A stretch of 54,606 nt of DNA from Pseudomonadota bacterium (GCA_026390445.1 JAPLFX010000201.1:1-54606); one strand, 5' to 3'; positions 36,996 through 46,101 are shown, counted from the first letter of the stretch. Numbers and translations: made by a program. Notes: generated from the sequence alone by a model not told the origin.

Positions 36996-38885
36996 ATGGC
37001 CCAGCAGCAGCGCAATATCGTCGTCCGATTCTTTTTTGGCGTCTTACGGTTTATCCGCAACTATTTTATCACCATCGGTGTCATCACCACGGTGTTTTGG
37101 GTTGGAGGGATCCTGCTTCTTGTGCGGGGGCCGTCCATCGATTTTGAGTCGGTGTCTGGTCATAGTGTCGCTCTGAGTACGCAACACCCATCGCCGCTGC
37201 GCCTCGAGCTTTCTGGAAAGATCGCCGAAAACCAGCCCGGATTTTCTGAAGGCCTCATGGCGCATATCCTTGGTGGGGATAAATCGATCTACCTGCCAGA
37301 ACTGCGCAGTGTCCTGCAGCGCGCTGCCACGGACGGGCGTATCAGCGAGTTGCAAGTGATGCTGATGCCGCTGGCTGGCTCACCCGCCAACTACGCTGAG
37401 CTGCGGCGCATCATCGCCGACTTCCATGAAGTCGGCAATAAGCCGATTCGCTTCTATCTAGCCGCGGCGCAAGACTGGGGTTATTACCTCGCCTCCGTCG
37501 CTACGACCATCACCATGAATCCGGCAGGAGAGATCTCGATCCCCGGACCGGCATTTCAGCTCATTTACTTCGGTGATGCTTTGAAGAAGCTCGGCATCGA
37601 TATCGACGTAGTGCGCGCAGGTAAATACAAATCGGCATTTGAGCCCTTTACCACCAACAAGCCGAGTGAGCCGACCTTGGAGGAGTATAACAGCCTACAA
37701 AAGAGCTTGCTCGACCACATCGTCGCAGTTGTGGCAAACGGTCGCAACAAGCCCGAAGCGACGGTCGCTGGCTGGTATAAACAATCGATTTATACCGCCG
37801 AGGCGGCGATAAGAGCTGGCATCATCGATGGGGTAGGGTACCCGCCGGCGGATCATTCCGGGAACAGCAAGGTTGAGGTAACCAGCGACCCGGTGGCTTT
37901 GGATGACTACGCAGCGGCGACGCACGGCGACAAAAGCAAGAAGGAGTCGGTCAAAGACAAAGGTGGCATCGCCCTGATCGAAGCCGTCGGCGAGATCAGC
38001 CTGAGTGGAGGCAACAATCCGTCGTCAAATGACGGCATTTCCCCAGACGAAATCCACAAGCAAGTGGCTTGGGCCCTCGACAACGATGAAGTCAAAGCCG
38101 TGGTTCTGCGCATCTCTAGTCCCGGTGGGTCTGCGACGGCCTCGGATATGATCTGGAACGACATCAAATCACTCGCGGATAAAAAGCCTTTGGTGGTCTC
38201 GATGGGTGCCTACGCCGCTTCCGGTGGCTACTACATTGCCGCACCGGCCCGTAAGATCATCGCTGAACCCACCACCATTACCGGTTCCATCGGTGTCATC
38301 GGCATGCTCCCGAGCGCCAAGGCCTTCGAAGAGAAGTGGGGCGTCAGCTTCTACACGGTCACCTCATCGGACCGGCACGACATGCTCAACATGGGCTCGC
38401 GGGCGTCGGCCGAAGACAAGGCGCTTCTGGAAAAGACCATCGACGAGGTCTACAAAGTCTTCCTGCAGCGTGTCTCCGACGGACGCCACATCCCTCTCGA
38501 TAAAGTCGCCGCCTTGGCTCAGGGCCGCGTATACACCGGCCTTCAAGCTAAAGGACTCGGCTTGGTCGATGAGATTGGCGGGCTGCACACAGCGTTAACC
38601 GAGGCCAAACGCATGGCCGGCTTTGATGTCACCAAGCTATATCCAGTCTTGCACTACGAGGGCGATGGCCTCAGCCTGCGTCAATGCCTGAAGCACCCGT
38701 CGCCGGCGAAGCTGGCCAAGTGCCTCGGCGGCGTCCATGCCACGGCGGCTCTACCACTGCTGTCTGGGTTGCAGAGCGCAAACTCGCTGCAGCTCGAAGG
38801 CCGTATCCAGGAATGGATCGCGGGGACGCGTCGGGAGCGCGCCTTGTTGCTATGGCCGGGATATTTGAGCGTGCAATGGCAATAG
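36996..38885 (+). CDS. sppA: Signal peptide peptidase SppA, long (67-kDa) type
   Basis: Membrane-anchored Ser/Lys peptidase that clears signal-peptide remnants on the periplasmic side. From the ATG at 36996 (GGAGTAAGG upstream) the protein has 629 residues, the usual size of the duplicated E. coli-type enzyme. A transmembrane anchor occupies about 25-50. The N-terminal repeat supplies the general-base Lys in AGKYKSAFEPF (Lys212, or Lys210). The C-terminal repeat supplies the nucleophile Ser409 in MGAYAASGGYYIAAP, with AEPTTITGSIGVIG and GRVYTGLQAKGLGLVDEIGG after it. All catalytic residues are present. It is monocistronic. Confidence 0.93.
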   Translation: MAQQQRNIVVRFFFGVLRFIRNYFITIGVITTVFWVGGILLLVRGPSIDFESVSGHSVALSTQHPSPLRLELSGKIAENQPGFSEGLMAHILGGDKSIYLPELRSVLQRAATDGRISELQVMLMPLAGSPANYAELRRIIADFHEVGNKPIRFYLAAAQDWGYYLASVATTITMNPAGEISIPGPAFQLIYFGDALKKLGIDIDVVRAGKYKSAFEPFTTNKPSEPTLEEYNSLQKSLLDHIVAVVANGRNKPEATVAGWYKQSIYTAEAAIRAGIIDGVGYPPADHSGNSKVEVTSDPVALDDYAAATHGDKSKKESVKDKGGIALIEAVGEISLSGGNNPSSNDGISPDEIHKQVAWALDNDEVKAVVLRISSPGGSATASDMIWNDIKSLADKKPLVVSMGAYAASGGYYIAAPARKIIAEPTTITGSIGVIGMLPSAKAFEEKWGVSFYTVTSSDRHDMLNMGSRASAEDKALLEKTIDEVYKVFLQRVSDGRHIPLDKVAALAQGRVYTGLQAKGLGLVDEIGGLHTALTEAKRMAGFDVTKLYPVLHYEGDGLSLRQCLKHPSPAKLAKCLGGVHATAALPLLSGLQSANSLQLEGRIQEWIAGTRRERALLLWPGYLSVQWQ

Positions 38886-38915
38886 CCATTGCGGCAGGTG
38901 TGTCTTGCACGTGCC

Positions 38916-39662
38916 CTAGACGTCGCCCTTTTTGGCTTTTGGTGGCGGGCTCTTAAAGATCGTATCGAGATCTAGGCCCGTCAGCTTCTTAATACCCGAG
39001 AGCAACCAAAACAGCGCGCCCATCGTCACCAGCATGCAGGGGATCACCACGCTCGGGTAGCTGACCGCCGTCATCCGTCCCAGCTCCTGATTGAATTCCG
39101 GCGTGCCGGCTGGGCTCTTGACGATGTAAGTCGCCAGCGTGAAGTTCAACACCGCGCTGAGTAGGAACGATGCTGCGAGCAGCCAGGTCACCCGGACAAG
39201 CAAGACATTGAAGGCGTCGGTGTTACTGCGAGCGGCCAACTCCTCGTCGACCTTGGCAACGTCGATGATGCGGTCGTTGTACAGCATGGTGCGGACCAGG
39301 GGTGACTTGGTGCGCAGCGAAAACAGCACCGCCACACCCATCATCGTTGGAATCACCGCTTCCTTGACCGCGTACCAGGAGCCGTCGAGGTGAAACACCC
39401 CGAAGCTTCCGGTTGCAAAGATGCTGACAAAGCCGAGCAGCGAAATCGGATTGGCTTTGCGGCGCATGGCAAAATCATACAAGCCAAAGCCGAGCGGAAA
39501 GGCTAGGGCGACCGCCAAGGCCCCCATCGGTCCAAGATAGTTCGGCTTACTAAAGCGGTAGAGGATGATGGCCGGAATAGCGATATTGAACAAAATCACG
39601 GCCAGCGGGTTTTCGGTCGATGCCGGTTTTTGGCTAGTGGACGGCGCGTTGTTGTCGCTCAC
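38916..39662 (-). CDS. VC0807-like integral membrane protein
   Basis: A 248-residue protein with about six membrane helices. The start FNIAIPAIILYRFSKP, then ALAVALAFPLGFGLYDFAMR and ISLLGFVSIFATGSFG, matches the VC0807/YciB-like family pattern of uncharacterised inner-membrane proteins. The N-terminal 15 residues and the C-terminal tail (PPPKAKKGDV) are polar and cytosolic. The function of this family is not established. It is convergent with sppA with 30 bp between the stops. Confidence 0.7.
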   Translation of the reverse strand: MSDNNAPSTSQKPASTENPLAVILFNIAIPAIILYRFSKPNYLGPMGALAVALAFPLGFGLYDFAMRRKANPISLLGFVSIFATGSFGVFHLDGSWYAVKEAVIPTMMGVAVLFSLRTKSPLVRTMLYNDRIIDVAKVDEELAARSNTDAFNVLLVRVTWLLAASFLLSAVLNFTLATYIVKSPAGTPEFNQELGRMTAVSYPSVVIPCMLVTMGALFWLLSGIKKLTGLDLDTIFKSPPPKAKKGDV

Positions 39663-39802
39663 GAGGGAATCCTATCGATCGGTAGAGGTGGAAAGAGAGG
39701 GCGTTGGGCTCACTGCTGTCGATGCGGGATTGACGAAGGGCCTCGGTAGGGGGTACACATGGTCGTCGTTTTACCCAAAGTTCGAGTCAGGAGGATACCT
39801 CG

Positions 39803-39991
39803 GTGGCCATCAAGAAAGCCAGTGATTATACAATCGAGACCCGCCGTAATGGTCGCTTTTCCGTGCACAAACGCGGTGGTGGGCTGATCAATGGCGAAGA
39901 GAAAACCAAGATCCTGCAGGCCGCCGGCAAGGTTAAAGTACTCAAGGCGAAGGCAAAACCAGCGCCTGAAGCCGACGCTCCAGCCACTTAA
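39803..39991 (+). CDS. Small basic hypothetical protein (62 aa)
   Basis: A strong AGGAGG (39789-39794) lies eight bases before the GTG at 39803, which supports the gene and its start. The product is Lys/Arg-rich with an N-terminal segment ASDYTIETRRNGRFSVHKRG that would form a beta-hairpin, then a Lys/Ala/Pro tail. No family recognised. It precedes topB by 140 bp. Confidence 0.6.
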   Translation: MAIKKASDYTIETRRNGRFSVHKRGGGLINGEEKTKILQAAGKVKVLKAKAKPAPEADAPAT

Positions 39992-40131
39992 GTCCAGCCA
40001 CAGTCCAGTCAAAGACCGTAGGTAGGGTCGACCCGCTTTAGGTCGGCGACCGACATGACTGGCGTCCGTGGCCCATCAGGCTTGGGAAGGTTATGATACT
40101 CCTGGTTTAACCACGGGAGAGGACAGGACCT

Positions 40132-42909
40132 ATGCCTAAGGCGCTGATCATCACGGAAAAACCAAGCGTCGCCCGAGATATCGTGGCGGCGCTTGGTGGT
40201 TTTACGGCCAAGCAGGGCAACGCCTACTGGGAAAGTGATGACTTTCTCTGTACCTATGCCGTTGGCCATATCTTCACCCTGTTTGAGCCCGAGGATATCG
40301 ACAGCGCCTTCAAGCAGTGGAAGCTTTCGACCCTACCGATCCTGCCCAAAGTCTTTCAGCTTAAGCCCATCCCCGGCCATGAAACGCGCATCAGCGTGCT
40401 GCAAAAGCTGATCGAGCGCGCTGATATCAACGTCCTGATCAACGCCTGTGATGCCGCCCGTGAGGGCGAGCTGATCTTTCGCGAGATCGTCGGCTACCTC
40501 AACAGCCGCAAATGGGTCCGCCGCCTCTGGTTGCAGTCGATGACGCCGGAGGCCATACGCCATGGCTTCCAGGTCCTTCGCGACGGTACCGACCTCGAGG
40601 GCCTCGGCGCTGCAGCGGAATGTCGCGCCCGGTCCGATTGGTTGATCGGCATGAATGCGACCCGTGCTTTTAGCGAGCGTCTGCGCAATCGCGGCGAGCG
40701 GACACCGTGGTCGGTCGGTCGCGTTCAGACTCCGACTTTGGCCTTGCTGGTCGAGCGGGAGCTGCAGATCCTCGGGCACCGACCGCGACCCTTCTTCCGA
40801 ATCATCGCTAAGTTTAAGGCTGCGACCCACACCTACGAAGGCACGTGGTTTGATCCTAAGTTTAAGGCCAATGAGCTGCACCCCGAGCGCAAAGACGACC
40901 GCATCTTTGACCGTGCGCAGGCCGAGGCCTTGGTGCATTCGCTGCCCGGCGCTGCAGCTATCGCTAAGGAATCGCGTGAGGAGAGCCTGCGTCACGCGCC
41001 CTATCTGTTTAACCTCACCGGCCTGCAGAAGTACATGGCGCAGCGCTACAAATGGTCGGCCAAGCGCACCTTGGAGGCCGCACAGCGCTGCTATGAGACG
41101 CATAAAGTTCTGACCTATCCGCGAACCAGCTCGAGCTGCCTGCCGGAGGACTACCGGACCGAGGTGGAGCGGCTGATCGAGGGCTACCGGGGACACGCCG
41201 ACTACGGTGCGGCAGCGGATTATCTGCATCAACACGGTCGCAAGAATGACAAGCGGACCTTTAACAACGCTGGCGTCTCGGACCACTTCGCGATCATCCC
41301 CACCGGCAAGCAGCGTGCCTTGTCTGGGGACGATGGCCGGGTCTACGACGCCGTGGTGCGCCGTTTTCTTGCCACCTTCCACCCGGCCGCGGTCTACGAC
41401 AAGGTCAAACGGCTGACGGTCGTCTCGGGCCAGAGCTACCGTACTGGGCCGATCGAGACCTTGGTCCAACCTGGTTGGCTGGCGGTCTACGATCGAACCG
41501 CCGAGGAGTCACCGTCGCAAGCGCTACCCCCCCTTCGTCCGGGCCATAAACACGCGGTCGACGTGCCCGTCCAAGCCGTCGATGCTCTGATCAAGGACGA
41601 GACCACCAAGCCGCCGCCGCGCATCAATGAGGCCGGCCTCCTCGGCTTGATGGAGCACGCTGGCCGGCAGATCGAGGACAGCGAGCTGCAGGCTGCGCTG
41701 ACCAGCGCCGAGGGTCTGGGCACGGCGGCGACCCGGGCCGACATCATCCAGAATTTGAAGATCAAAGAGTATGTGGATGGTGCGCTGCGTCCGACCTTTA
41801 AGGGCATTCACCTGATTCGCACGCTCGACCGCCTGAAGGTCTCACGGCTGACCTCACCGGAGCTGACGGCCAAGCTGGAACTCGAACTCGCCGAGGTCGA
41901 GTCTGGCAAGCGCGTGGCCGCTCAATACATGGTGGAGATCAACCGCTACACGACCGAGGTCGTTGAGGCAGCGCGCCGTCTCGACTGGCGCCATATCTAT
42001 CCAAACACGGAGCCGCTTGGGCCGTGTCCGATCTGCCGCACCGGCCGAAGGTCGACGCAGGAGCAGCCACCGCAGGTTTATGAGCGCACGTTATTCTATG
42101 CTTGTGAGTCGGTGACTGGGCCAGACACCGGCTGTGACTTCAAGGTCTGGAAGGATGTGGCGCATCGCTACATGACCCGCAGCAATGTCGAGCAGCTACT
42201 CGACGACGGCAAAACCCACCTGCTCGATGGCTTTAGGACCAAGTCCGGGCGCGACTTTAAGGCCATGGTCGAGCTTCAAGCGGGCAAGCTACGGCTGATC
42301 GACGACGAAGGTCACAGCGACTTCGTGACGCCCATGGATACCGCGGCAAGAGCCTTCCCAGACGGTCGTCCGCAGGACGCCGGGTCGAGGCCTCGCCAGG
42401 CGCCGTATCGGGCTAAGGGCGCAGGCAAGGATCAGGCCGGACCCTCTGCTCCGGCTGCGTCCGCCAGCGACCGGCCTAGCCTGGGGCCTTGCCCGATGCA
42501 TGGCCCGGACTGCCAAGTGCTCGTAACCAGAGGTGCTTTTGTCTGTGCGACCCGCCTCAAGGCGTTTGCAGCGGGGGAGGCCCAGCCGCAGGGGGTGATG
42601 ATTCCGCGCATGTTATGCAAGCGGGAGCTGACTCCAGCCGAGGTCTCTGGCATGCTGGCGACGGGCGCCACGGCCGAGTTGAAGGGTTTTATCTCCAAAT
42701 CCGATAAACCCTTCGCAGCGATCTTGGTGCTCAACAAACAGGGAGGCTTTTCGTTCGAATTCGCTGACCGTCTCGCTGCAGCCGGCCATGGGCAGTCTCG
42801 GGACGACGCTAAGAACGGACAGAAAGGTCGGCAGCACAAGTCTCCGCGTCGTCGCGCGACGACCCGTCGTGCGGAAGGTCGCCATAAGTCCGATCAGGTG
42901 GAGTTTTAA
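40132..42909 (+). CDS. topB: DNA topoisomerase III (TopB)
   Basis: Type IA topoisomerase that cuts and passes single DNA strands and resolves recombination or replication intermediates. The 925-residue protein starts with the Toprim domain (MPKALIITEKPSVARDI; acidic ACDAAREGELIFR). The active-site Tyr329 lies in VLTYPRTSSSCLPEDY, and TPWSVGRVQTPTLALLV is the conserved type IA segment. After the core (to about 630) come a degraded zinc-finger region starting CPICRTGR, a disordered linker, and a C-terminal domain (about 780-890, LCKRELTPAEVSGML and LVLNKQGGFSFEF) common in TopB proteins. The ATG follows an AGGACAGGA tract. The next gene starts immediately after its stop. Confidence 0.93.
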   Translation: MPKALIITEKPSVARDIVAALGGFTAKQGNAYWESDDFLCTYAVGHIFTLFEPEDIDSAFKQWKLSTLPILPKVFQLKPIPGHETRISVLQKLIERADINVLINACDAAREGELIFREIVGYLNSRKWVRRLWLQSMTPEAIRHGFQVLRDGTDLEGLGAAAECRARSDWLIGMNATRAFSERLRNRGERTPWSVGRVQTPTLALLVERELQILGHRPRPFFRIIAKFKAATHTYEGTWFDPKFKANELHPERKDDRIFDRAQAEALVHSLPGAAAIAKESREESLRHAPYLFNLTGLQKYMAQRYKWSAKRTLEAAQRCYETHKVLTYPRTSSSCLPEDYRTEVERLIEGYRGHADYGAAADYLHQHGRKNDKRTFNNAGVSDHFAIIPTGKQRALSGDDGRVYDAVVRRFLATFHPAAVYDKVKRLTVVSGQSYRTGPIETLVQPGWLAVYDRTAEESPSQALPPLRPGHKHAVDVPVQAVDALIKDETTKPPPRINEAGLLGLMEHAGRQIEDSELQAALTSAEGLGTAATRADIIQNLKIKEYVDGALRPTFKGIHLIRTLDRLKVSRLTSPELTAKLELELAEVESGKRVAAQYMVEINRYTTEVVEAARRLDWRHIYPNTEPLGPCPICRTGRRSTQEQPPQVYERTLFYACESVTGPDTGCDFKVWKDVAHRYMTRSNVEQLLDDGKTHLLDGFRTKSGRDFKAMVELQAGKLRLIDDEGHSDFVTPMDTAARAFPDGRPQDAGSRPRQAPYRAKGAGKDQAGPSAPAASASDRPSLGPCPMHGPDCQVLVTRGAFVCATRLKAFAAGEAQPQGVMIPRMLCKRELTPAEVSGMLATGATAELKGFISKSDKPFAAILVLNKQGGFSFEFADRLAAAGHGQSRDDAKNGQKGRQHKSPRRRATTRRAEGRHKSDQVEF

Positions 42910-43401
42910 ATGATCAATCAATTCCCAGGCAATCTCGAGCCCAATACTCCTGTCAGTCCAAAGCGGATGATCCTCTCCGCCGCTGGCGTCATTGCCATCC
43001 TATTGGTGCCGTTTATTGCGGTCACCGTACTCTGGCATGATCGCTGTCCGTCCTCTGTGGTGCAAACGGTGGCCTCGCCAGGTGGAACCTTTGTCGCCGA
43101 GCAGATCATCAAGGACTGCGGCAAAACCATGCCCAAGGCCGCTGAGGTGCACCTTTTTCAACTGAAGGACGGCCAACGGGGCAGCGAGAAGACGGTGCTA
43201 GTGCTTCCAACGAGCGACAAACTACTTCCAACGAGCGACAAACTAACCATCGCCTGGAATGCCGAAGACAATGTCGCTATCACCTTACCCGACCATCAAA
43301 GTCAGGTGGTCAGCTTTAAGCGTGAGTGGAAGGGCGTCCATATTGCCCTAATCGGCGACATTATCAGCTCAGTGCCCAAGGAAGTGACCGATAGTATGTA
43401 G
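42910..43401 (+). CDS. Membrane-anchored hypothetical protein (163 aa)
   Basis: The ATG abuts the topB stop, so translation is likely coupled. One membrane helix (about residues 20-42, LSAAGVIAILLVPFIAVTVL) places the rest outside the cytosol. The segment ASPGGTFVAEQIIKDCGKT resembles small DUF5412-like proteins with an SPDG...DCG pattern, a weak match. Residues about 99-112 are a duplicated LPTSDKL heptapeptide created by a 21-bp tandem repeat in the DNA. Function unknown. Confidence 0.55.
   Translation: MINQFPGNLEPNTPVSPKRMILSAAGVIAILLVPFIAVTVLWHDRCPSSVVQTVASPGGTFVAEQIIKDCGKTMPKAAEVHLFQLKDGQRGSEKTVLVLPTSDKLLPTSDKLTIAWNAEDNVAITLPDHQSQVVSFKREWKGVHIALIGDIISSVPKEVTDSM
43204..43245 (+). repeat. 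21-bp perfect tandem duplication inside a coding gene
   Basis: The unit cttccaacgagcgacaaact plus a final a occurs twice in a row without mismatch, adding LPTSDKL a second time in frame. It looks like a recent slippage or unequal-crossover event. Confidence 0.95.
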
Positions 43402-43477
43402 CTTAGTTACGTACCTATGAATAAGCTCGACTCAGCTTTCGTATCAACGATTCCCGTGCCGGGAGGCAGCGCTCGTC

Positions 43478-43831
43478 ATGCATCAAAACTTGGCTGCACT
43501 CATGCAACGGGATCCGCAACTCGACTTTCTCGTCCATCTGCTTGAGCTGGCTAAGCGTTACGTCGACCCTGAGCGGGTCATACTATTCGGGTCTCGCGCT
43601 CGCGGTGACGCCAAAAGAGTTTCGGATGTTGATGTGGCTTTCGCCTTTAACATCGATAAGGCGGCCCATTGGGGCAGCTTTTGTGCAGAAGCAGACGACC
43701 AAATGCCAACACTCCTATCGATGGATTTAGTCAATCTAGCGGAAGCAGATCCCCCATTGCTAACCTCTATTCAAAGAGAAGGCGTCCTCATCTATGAACG
43801 CGCGCATCACTCATCAGCTGAGCAATCTTAA
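43478..43831 (+). CDS. MNT-type minimal nucleotidyltransferase (putative antitoxin)
   Basis: A 117-residue protein with the nucleotidyltransferase signature ILFGSRARGDAKRVSDVDVA: Gly38-Ser39, then metal-binding Asp50 and Asp52, with a third Asp near 83. In HEPN-MNT systems such proteins neutralise the HEPN partner, in studied cases by adding AMP to the toxin's HxY tyrosine. The gene overlaps the HEPN gene by 38 bp, the standard toxin-antitoxin layout with MNT first. GGGAGG lies about 12 bases before the ATG. Confidence 0.85.
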   Translation: MHQNLAALMQRDPQLDFLVHLLELAKRYVDPERVILFGSRARGDAKRVSDVDVAFAFNIDKAAHWGSFCAEADDQMPTLLSMDLVNLAEADPPLLTSIQREGVLIYERAHHSSAEQS

Positions 43832-44186
43832 AGCAGCCTATGCTAAGCTTGGCGCATTTGCTCAGACCGCCAATCAGACCGAGGTCGTCAGAGCTGGAGT
43901 CATTCAAGCCTTTGAGTTCACCTTTGAACTGTTCTGGAAGGTATACCAGTCGTTAGCAGTCGATCAGGGCCTGCCCGCGGCCTCGCCCAAGGCGGCGCTG
44001 AAGGCGGCGTTTAAAATGGGATTAGTCGACGACGAGGCGGTTTGGCTGGACATGCTTACGGATCGCAATTTGACGGTCCACACGTACAAAGAGGCTCTGG
44101 CCAAGGAGATCCATGGACGGATCGTCGATAGATATATAGCAGCTATGGCGGTCGCTATTGCAGTCGTTGAGACTCAGGCTCCATAA
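43794..44186 (+). CDS. HEPN-domain protein (HI0074 type), putative RNase toxin
   Basis: A 130-residue all-helical protein with the HEPN active-site motif Rx4-6H: Arg91 and His96 in DRNLTVHTY, and the Tyr98 that MNT partners can modify. The sequence (IQAFEFTFELFWKVYQ) is typical of HI0074-type nucleotidyltransferase substrate-binding proteins. It overlaps the MNT gene, so both are cotranslated. A MITE copy starts 17 bp after its stop. Whether it degrades RNA in this host is not shown by sequence. Confidence 0.85.
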   Translation: MNARITHQLSNLKAAYAKLGAFAQTANQTEVVRAGVIQAFEFTFELFWKVYQSLAVDQGLPAASPKAALKAAFKMGLVDDEAVWLDMLTDRNLTVHTYKEALAKEIHGRIVDRYIAAMAVAIAVVETQAP

Positions 44187-44202
44187 TTCTTTAAAATTAA
44201 AT

Positions 44203-44323
44203 GGCTTTGTTGCATAAATCCTGCTCTCCTGCCTTCCCGCCCTAACAGTTTTTGGGCAGCGGCTTTATTCCCTGCAACTGGGAGGGCGGGAAGGCAGGAG
44301 AGCAGGATTTATGCAACAAAGCC
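44203..44323 (+). mobile_element. MITE copy 2 (121 bp, perfect arms)
   Basis: The best-preserved copy. The left end GGCTTTGTTGCATAAATC and the block CTGCTCTCCTGCCTTCCC are repeated as an exact complement at the right, giving arms of about 41 bp around a short core with GTTTTTGGGCAGCGGCTTTA. Flanking 9-mers aaattaaat (44194-44202) and aaaataaat (44324-44332) match at eight of nine positions; because the area is AT-rich this alone is weak, but copies 3 and 4 show the same length. From memory, IS903 ends are GGCTTTGTTGAATAAATC, one base different, with 9-bp duplications. No reading frame for a transposase fits inside. Confidence 0.88.
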
Positions 44324-44437
44324 AAAATAAATAATTAACCGCATAATATCTATGACAAATAATTATACTATAAATATTTATATTAATTTGATAAATATCA
44401 TATTATCTATTTGAGAATTTATGGACTTTTAAAGTCC
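44324..44437. other. AT-rich island with a small palindrome
   Basis: Over 80 percent A+T by eye, in sharp contrast to the flanking genes. It ends with a near-perfect hairpin GGACTTT-T-AAAGTCC (44423-44437) about 74 bases before the S41 peptidase start. It may hold promoters for that gene or be a preferred insertion target; no gene is seen. Confidence 0.4.
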
Positions 44438-44510
44438 AGCTTAATCCCCGTACATGCTTCCTCGGTCCTGCAAGCTCGCAGGCATCCCCAACACAGCAAA
44501 GGCTATCACC

Positions 44511-46094
44511 ATGCGCCTACATGTCGTGTCAGTGCTCGCCGCCCTCAGCTTAACAGCTTGTGGCCGCAGCACTCGTGAACTCGAATCCTCACATGTGATG
44601 AGCTTCGCGGAGTTCACCGCCGGTGCAGCAGACTCAGCCACCGACCAAACCTGTGATGCAACTTGTCAGTCCTACCGCAAGGAGTTTGCTTACATCGTCT
44701 ATGTCGGTAAACAGATTTACTGCTATTGGGATGAAAAGAAAGCAGCCACGGGGACCGACTTTGACGCCCTTGCCGCGAGATTAACCGCACGCATCACGAC
44801 AGGGACCAGCCTGAATAGCTACTTTGCCCTCATTAGAGAATGGGCGAGTTCGTTTCACGATGGCCACGTGAATCTGATCTCTGGCGAAGATCTTTCGAGC
44901 ATAGAACTCTATTCAGCACCGGTTCGCTTTGAGCTTCTGGCTCCGGGCACCGATCATGAGTCCTTGGTCATCGCTTCGGTCACTGACGCGACCGGCCCGA
45001 AGGTCGGGCAGGTCGTGCAACGTATCGACGGAATGCCCGTCGACGCAGTGCTCTCTGTGGGAGAAACGATGGTCAGCGGCAGCACTGCCCAGATGCGCCG
45101 CAGAAACGCAGCGCGCCGGTTGTCCGATGCCGTTGGCCCAGGCACCTTCTCCCTGCCGCTGGTGATCTCGGTGCAACAGGATCAAGCAGTCGCCGAATTC
45201 CGTGTGCCGCGACTCATCAAGCTGTCGCTGCCGCCAGACACTGGAGCGCCACCCCGTCCGGAGCCGACTGGCAGCGACACCATCAAGGCCATGATTCTTC
45301 CGGGCAATATCGGCTATCTCAAAATCGATGGATTTCTCGGCAGCAAAGACGCCTTCTTGTTTGACGAGGCGATGGATCGAATGGCCCATACGATCGGATT
45401 GATCGTCGATGTCAGGGCCAATGGTGGCGGCGACCAAAGTGGTGACCGCATCTTGGCTAGACTGAGTGCCGCGCCGCTCGACCGTTACCGCGTCAGCGAG
45501 CGTCAGGCAGACTTTATCTTGGCGCACCGCCCCAATGTCTTCACGTCCCCAGCCTACCTTCCAGGCCAGGCGTTTTCTGCATGGCATGAAAATCATGTGC
45601 TCCAAGATCCGCGGACACCGCACTATGATCACCCAGTGGTCGTGCTGACATCGTCGGACTGTTTTAGTGCTTGTGACACCTTCGTCGCAGCGCTGAAGGC
45701 CAACAAGCTGGCGACGGTGATCGGCGAACCTACGGGTGGCGGCACCGGTACGCCCTTGGTCTTTGAGCTGCCGGTGTCGACTGGCTTTCGTTTTCGCTAC
45801 TCGGTCGTCAAAGGCCGTACCATCCACGACGAGCCCATCGAAGGTGTGGGGACGACGCCTGACTTGATCGTTGAATCCAAGCCTAGCGATGTGGCCGATC
45901 ATATCGATGCGCAGGTGGTTGCCGCCACGGCATATCTCTTAAAGCAGGGTCAGCCCGCCGCCGGACTTGACGCCAGCGTCCTTGCAGCATCGATTCAGTC
46001 CATCAGCACGCCATACAGCACGGACCTTAATATGAGTCCGACCTTGGCGCATGAGCGGTGGCTAAATCAAATAGCGGCGTACGACGAGCGCTAA
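44511..46094 (+). CDS. S41-family (tail-specific type) peptidase, lipoprotein
   Basis: A 527-residue serine peptidase. The ATG at 44511 gives a lipoprotein signal with LTAC (Cys17); an upstream start at 44454 would bury it. After a helical N-terminal domain there is a PDZ-like region (about 160-230, GQVVQRIDGMPVDAVL) and the S41 core: GYLKIDGFLG, GLIVDVRANGGGDQSGD, VVLTSSDCFSACDTF with likely nucleophile Ser386, and VIGEPTGGGTGTP. The expected Lys of the Ser/Lys dyad is not obvious, so it may be closer to tricorn-like or interphotoreceptor-type S41 members. Probable cell-envelope protease. Stops 7 bp from the convergent gene. Confidence 0.85.
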   Translation: MRLHVVSVLAALSLTACGRSTRELESSHVMSFAEFTAGAADSATDQTCDATCQSYRKEFAYIVYVGKQIYCYWDEKKAATGTDFDALAARLTARITTGTSLNSYFALIREWASSFHDGHVNLISGEDLSSIELYSAPVRFELLAPGTDHESLVIASVTDATGPKVGQVVQRIDGMPVDAVLSVGETMVSGSTAQMRRRNAARRLSDAVGPGTFSLPLVISVQQDQAVAEFRVPRLIKLSLPPDTGAPPRPEPTGSDTIKAMILPGNIGYLKIDGFLGSKDAFLFDEAMDRMAHTIGLIVDVRANGGGDQSGDRILARLSAAPLDRYRVSERQADFILAHRPNVFTSPAYLPGQAFSAWHENHVLQDPRTPHYDHPVVVLTSSDCFSACDTFVAALKANKLATVIGEPTGGGTGTPLVFELPVSTGFRFRYSVVKGRTIHDEPIEGVGTTPDLIVESKPSDVADHIDAQVVAATAYLLKQGQPAAGLDASVLAASIQSISTPYSTDLNMSPTLAHERWLNQIAAYDER

Positions 46095-46101
46095 GGGCCG
46101 A

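Noticed and set aside
40333-41469. A 378-codon minus-strand open frame within topB
   Set aside because: Topoisomerase motifs lie on the plus strand across the same bases; the antisense product has no recognisable feature.
44913-45902. A 329-codon minus-strand open frame within the S41 peptidase gene
   Set aside because: Shadow of the peptidase frame, with no ribosome site and no domain.
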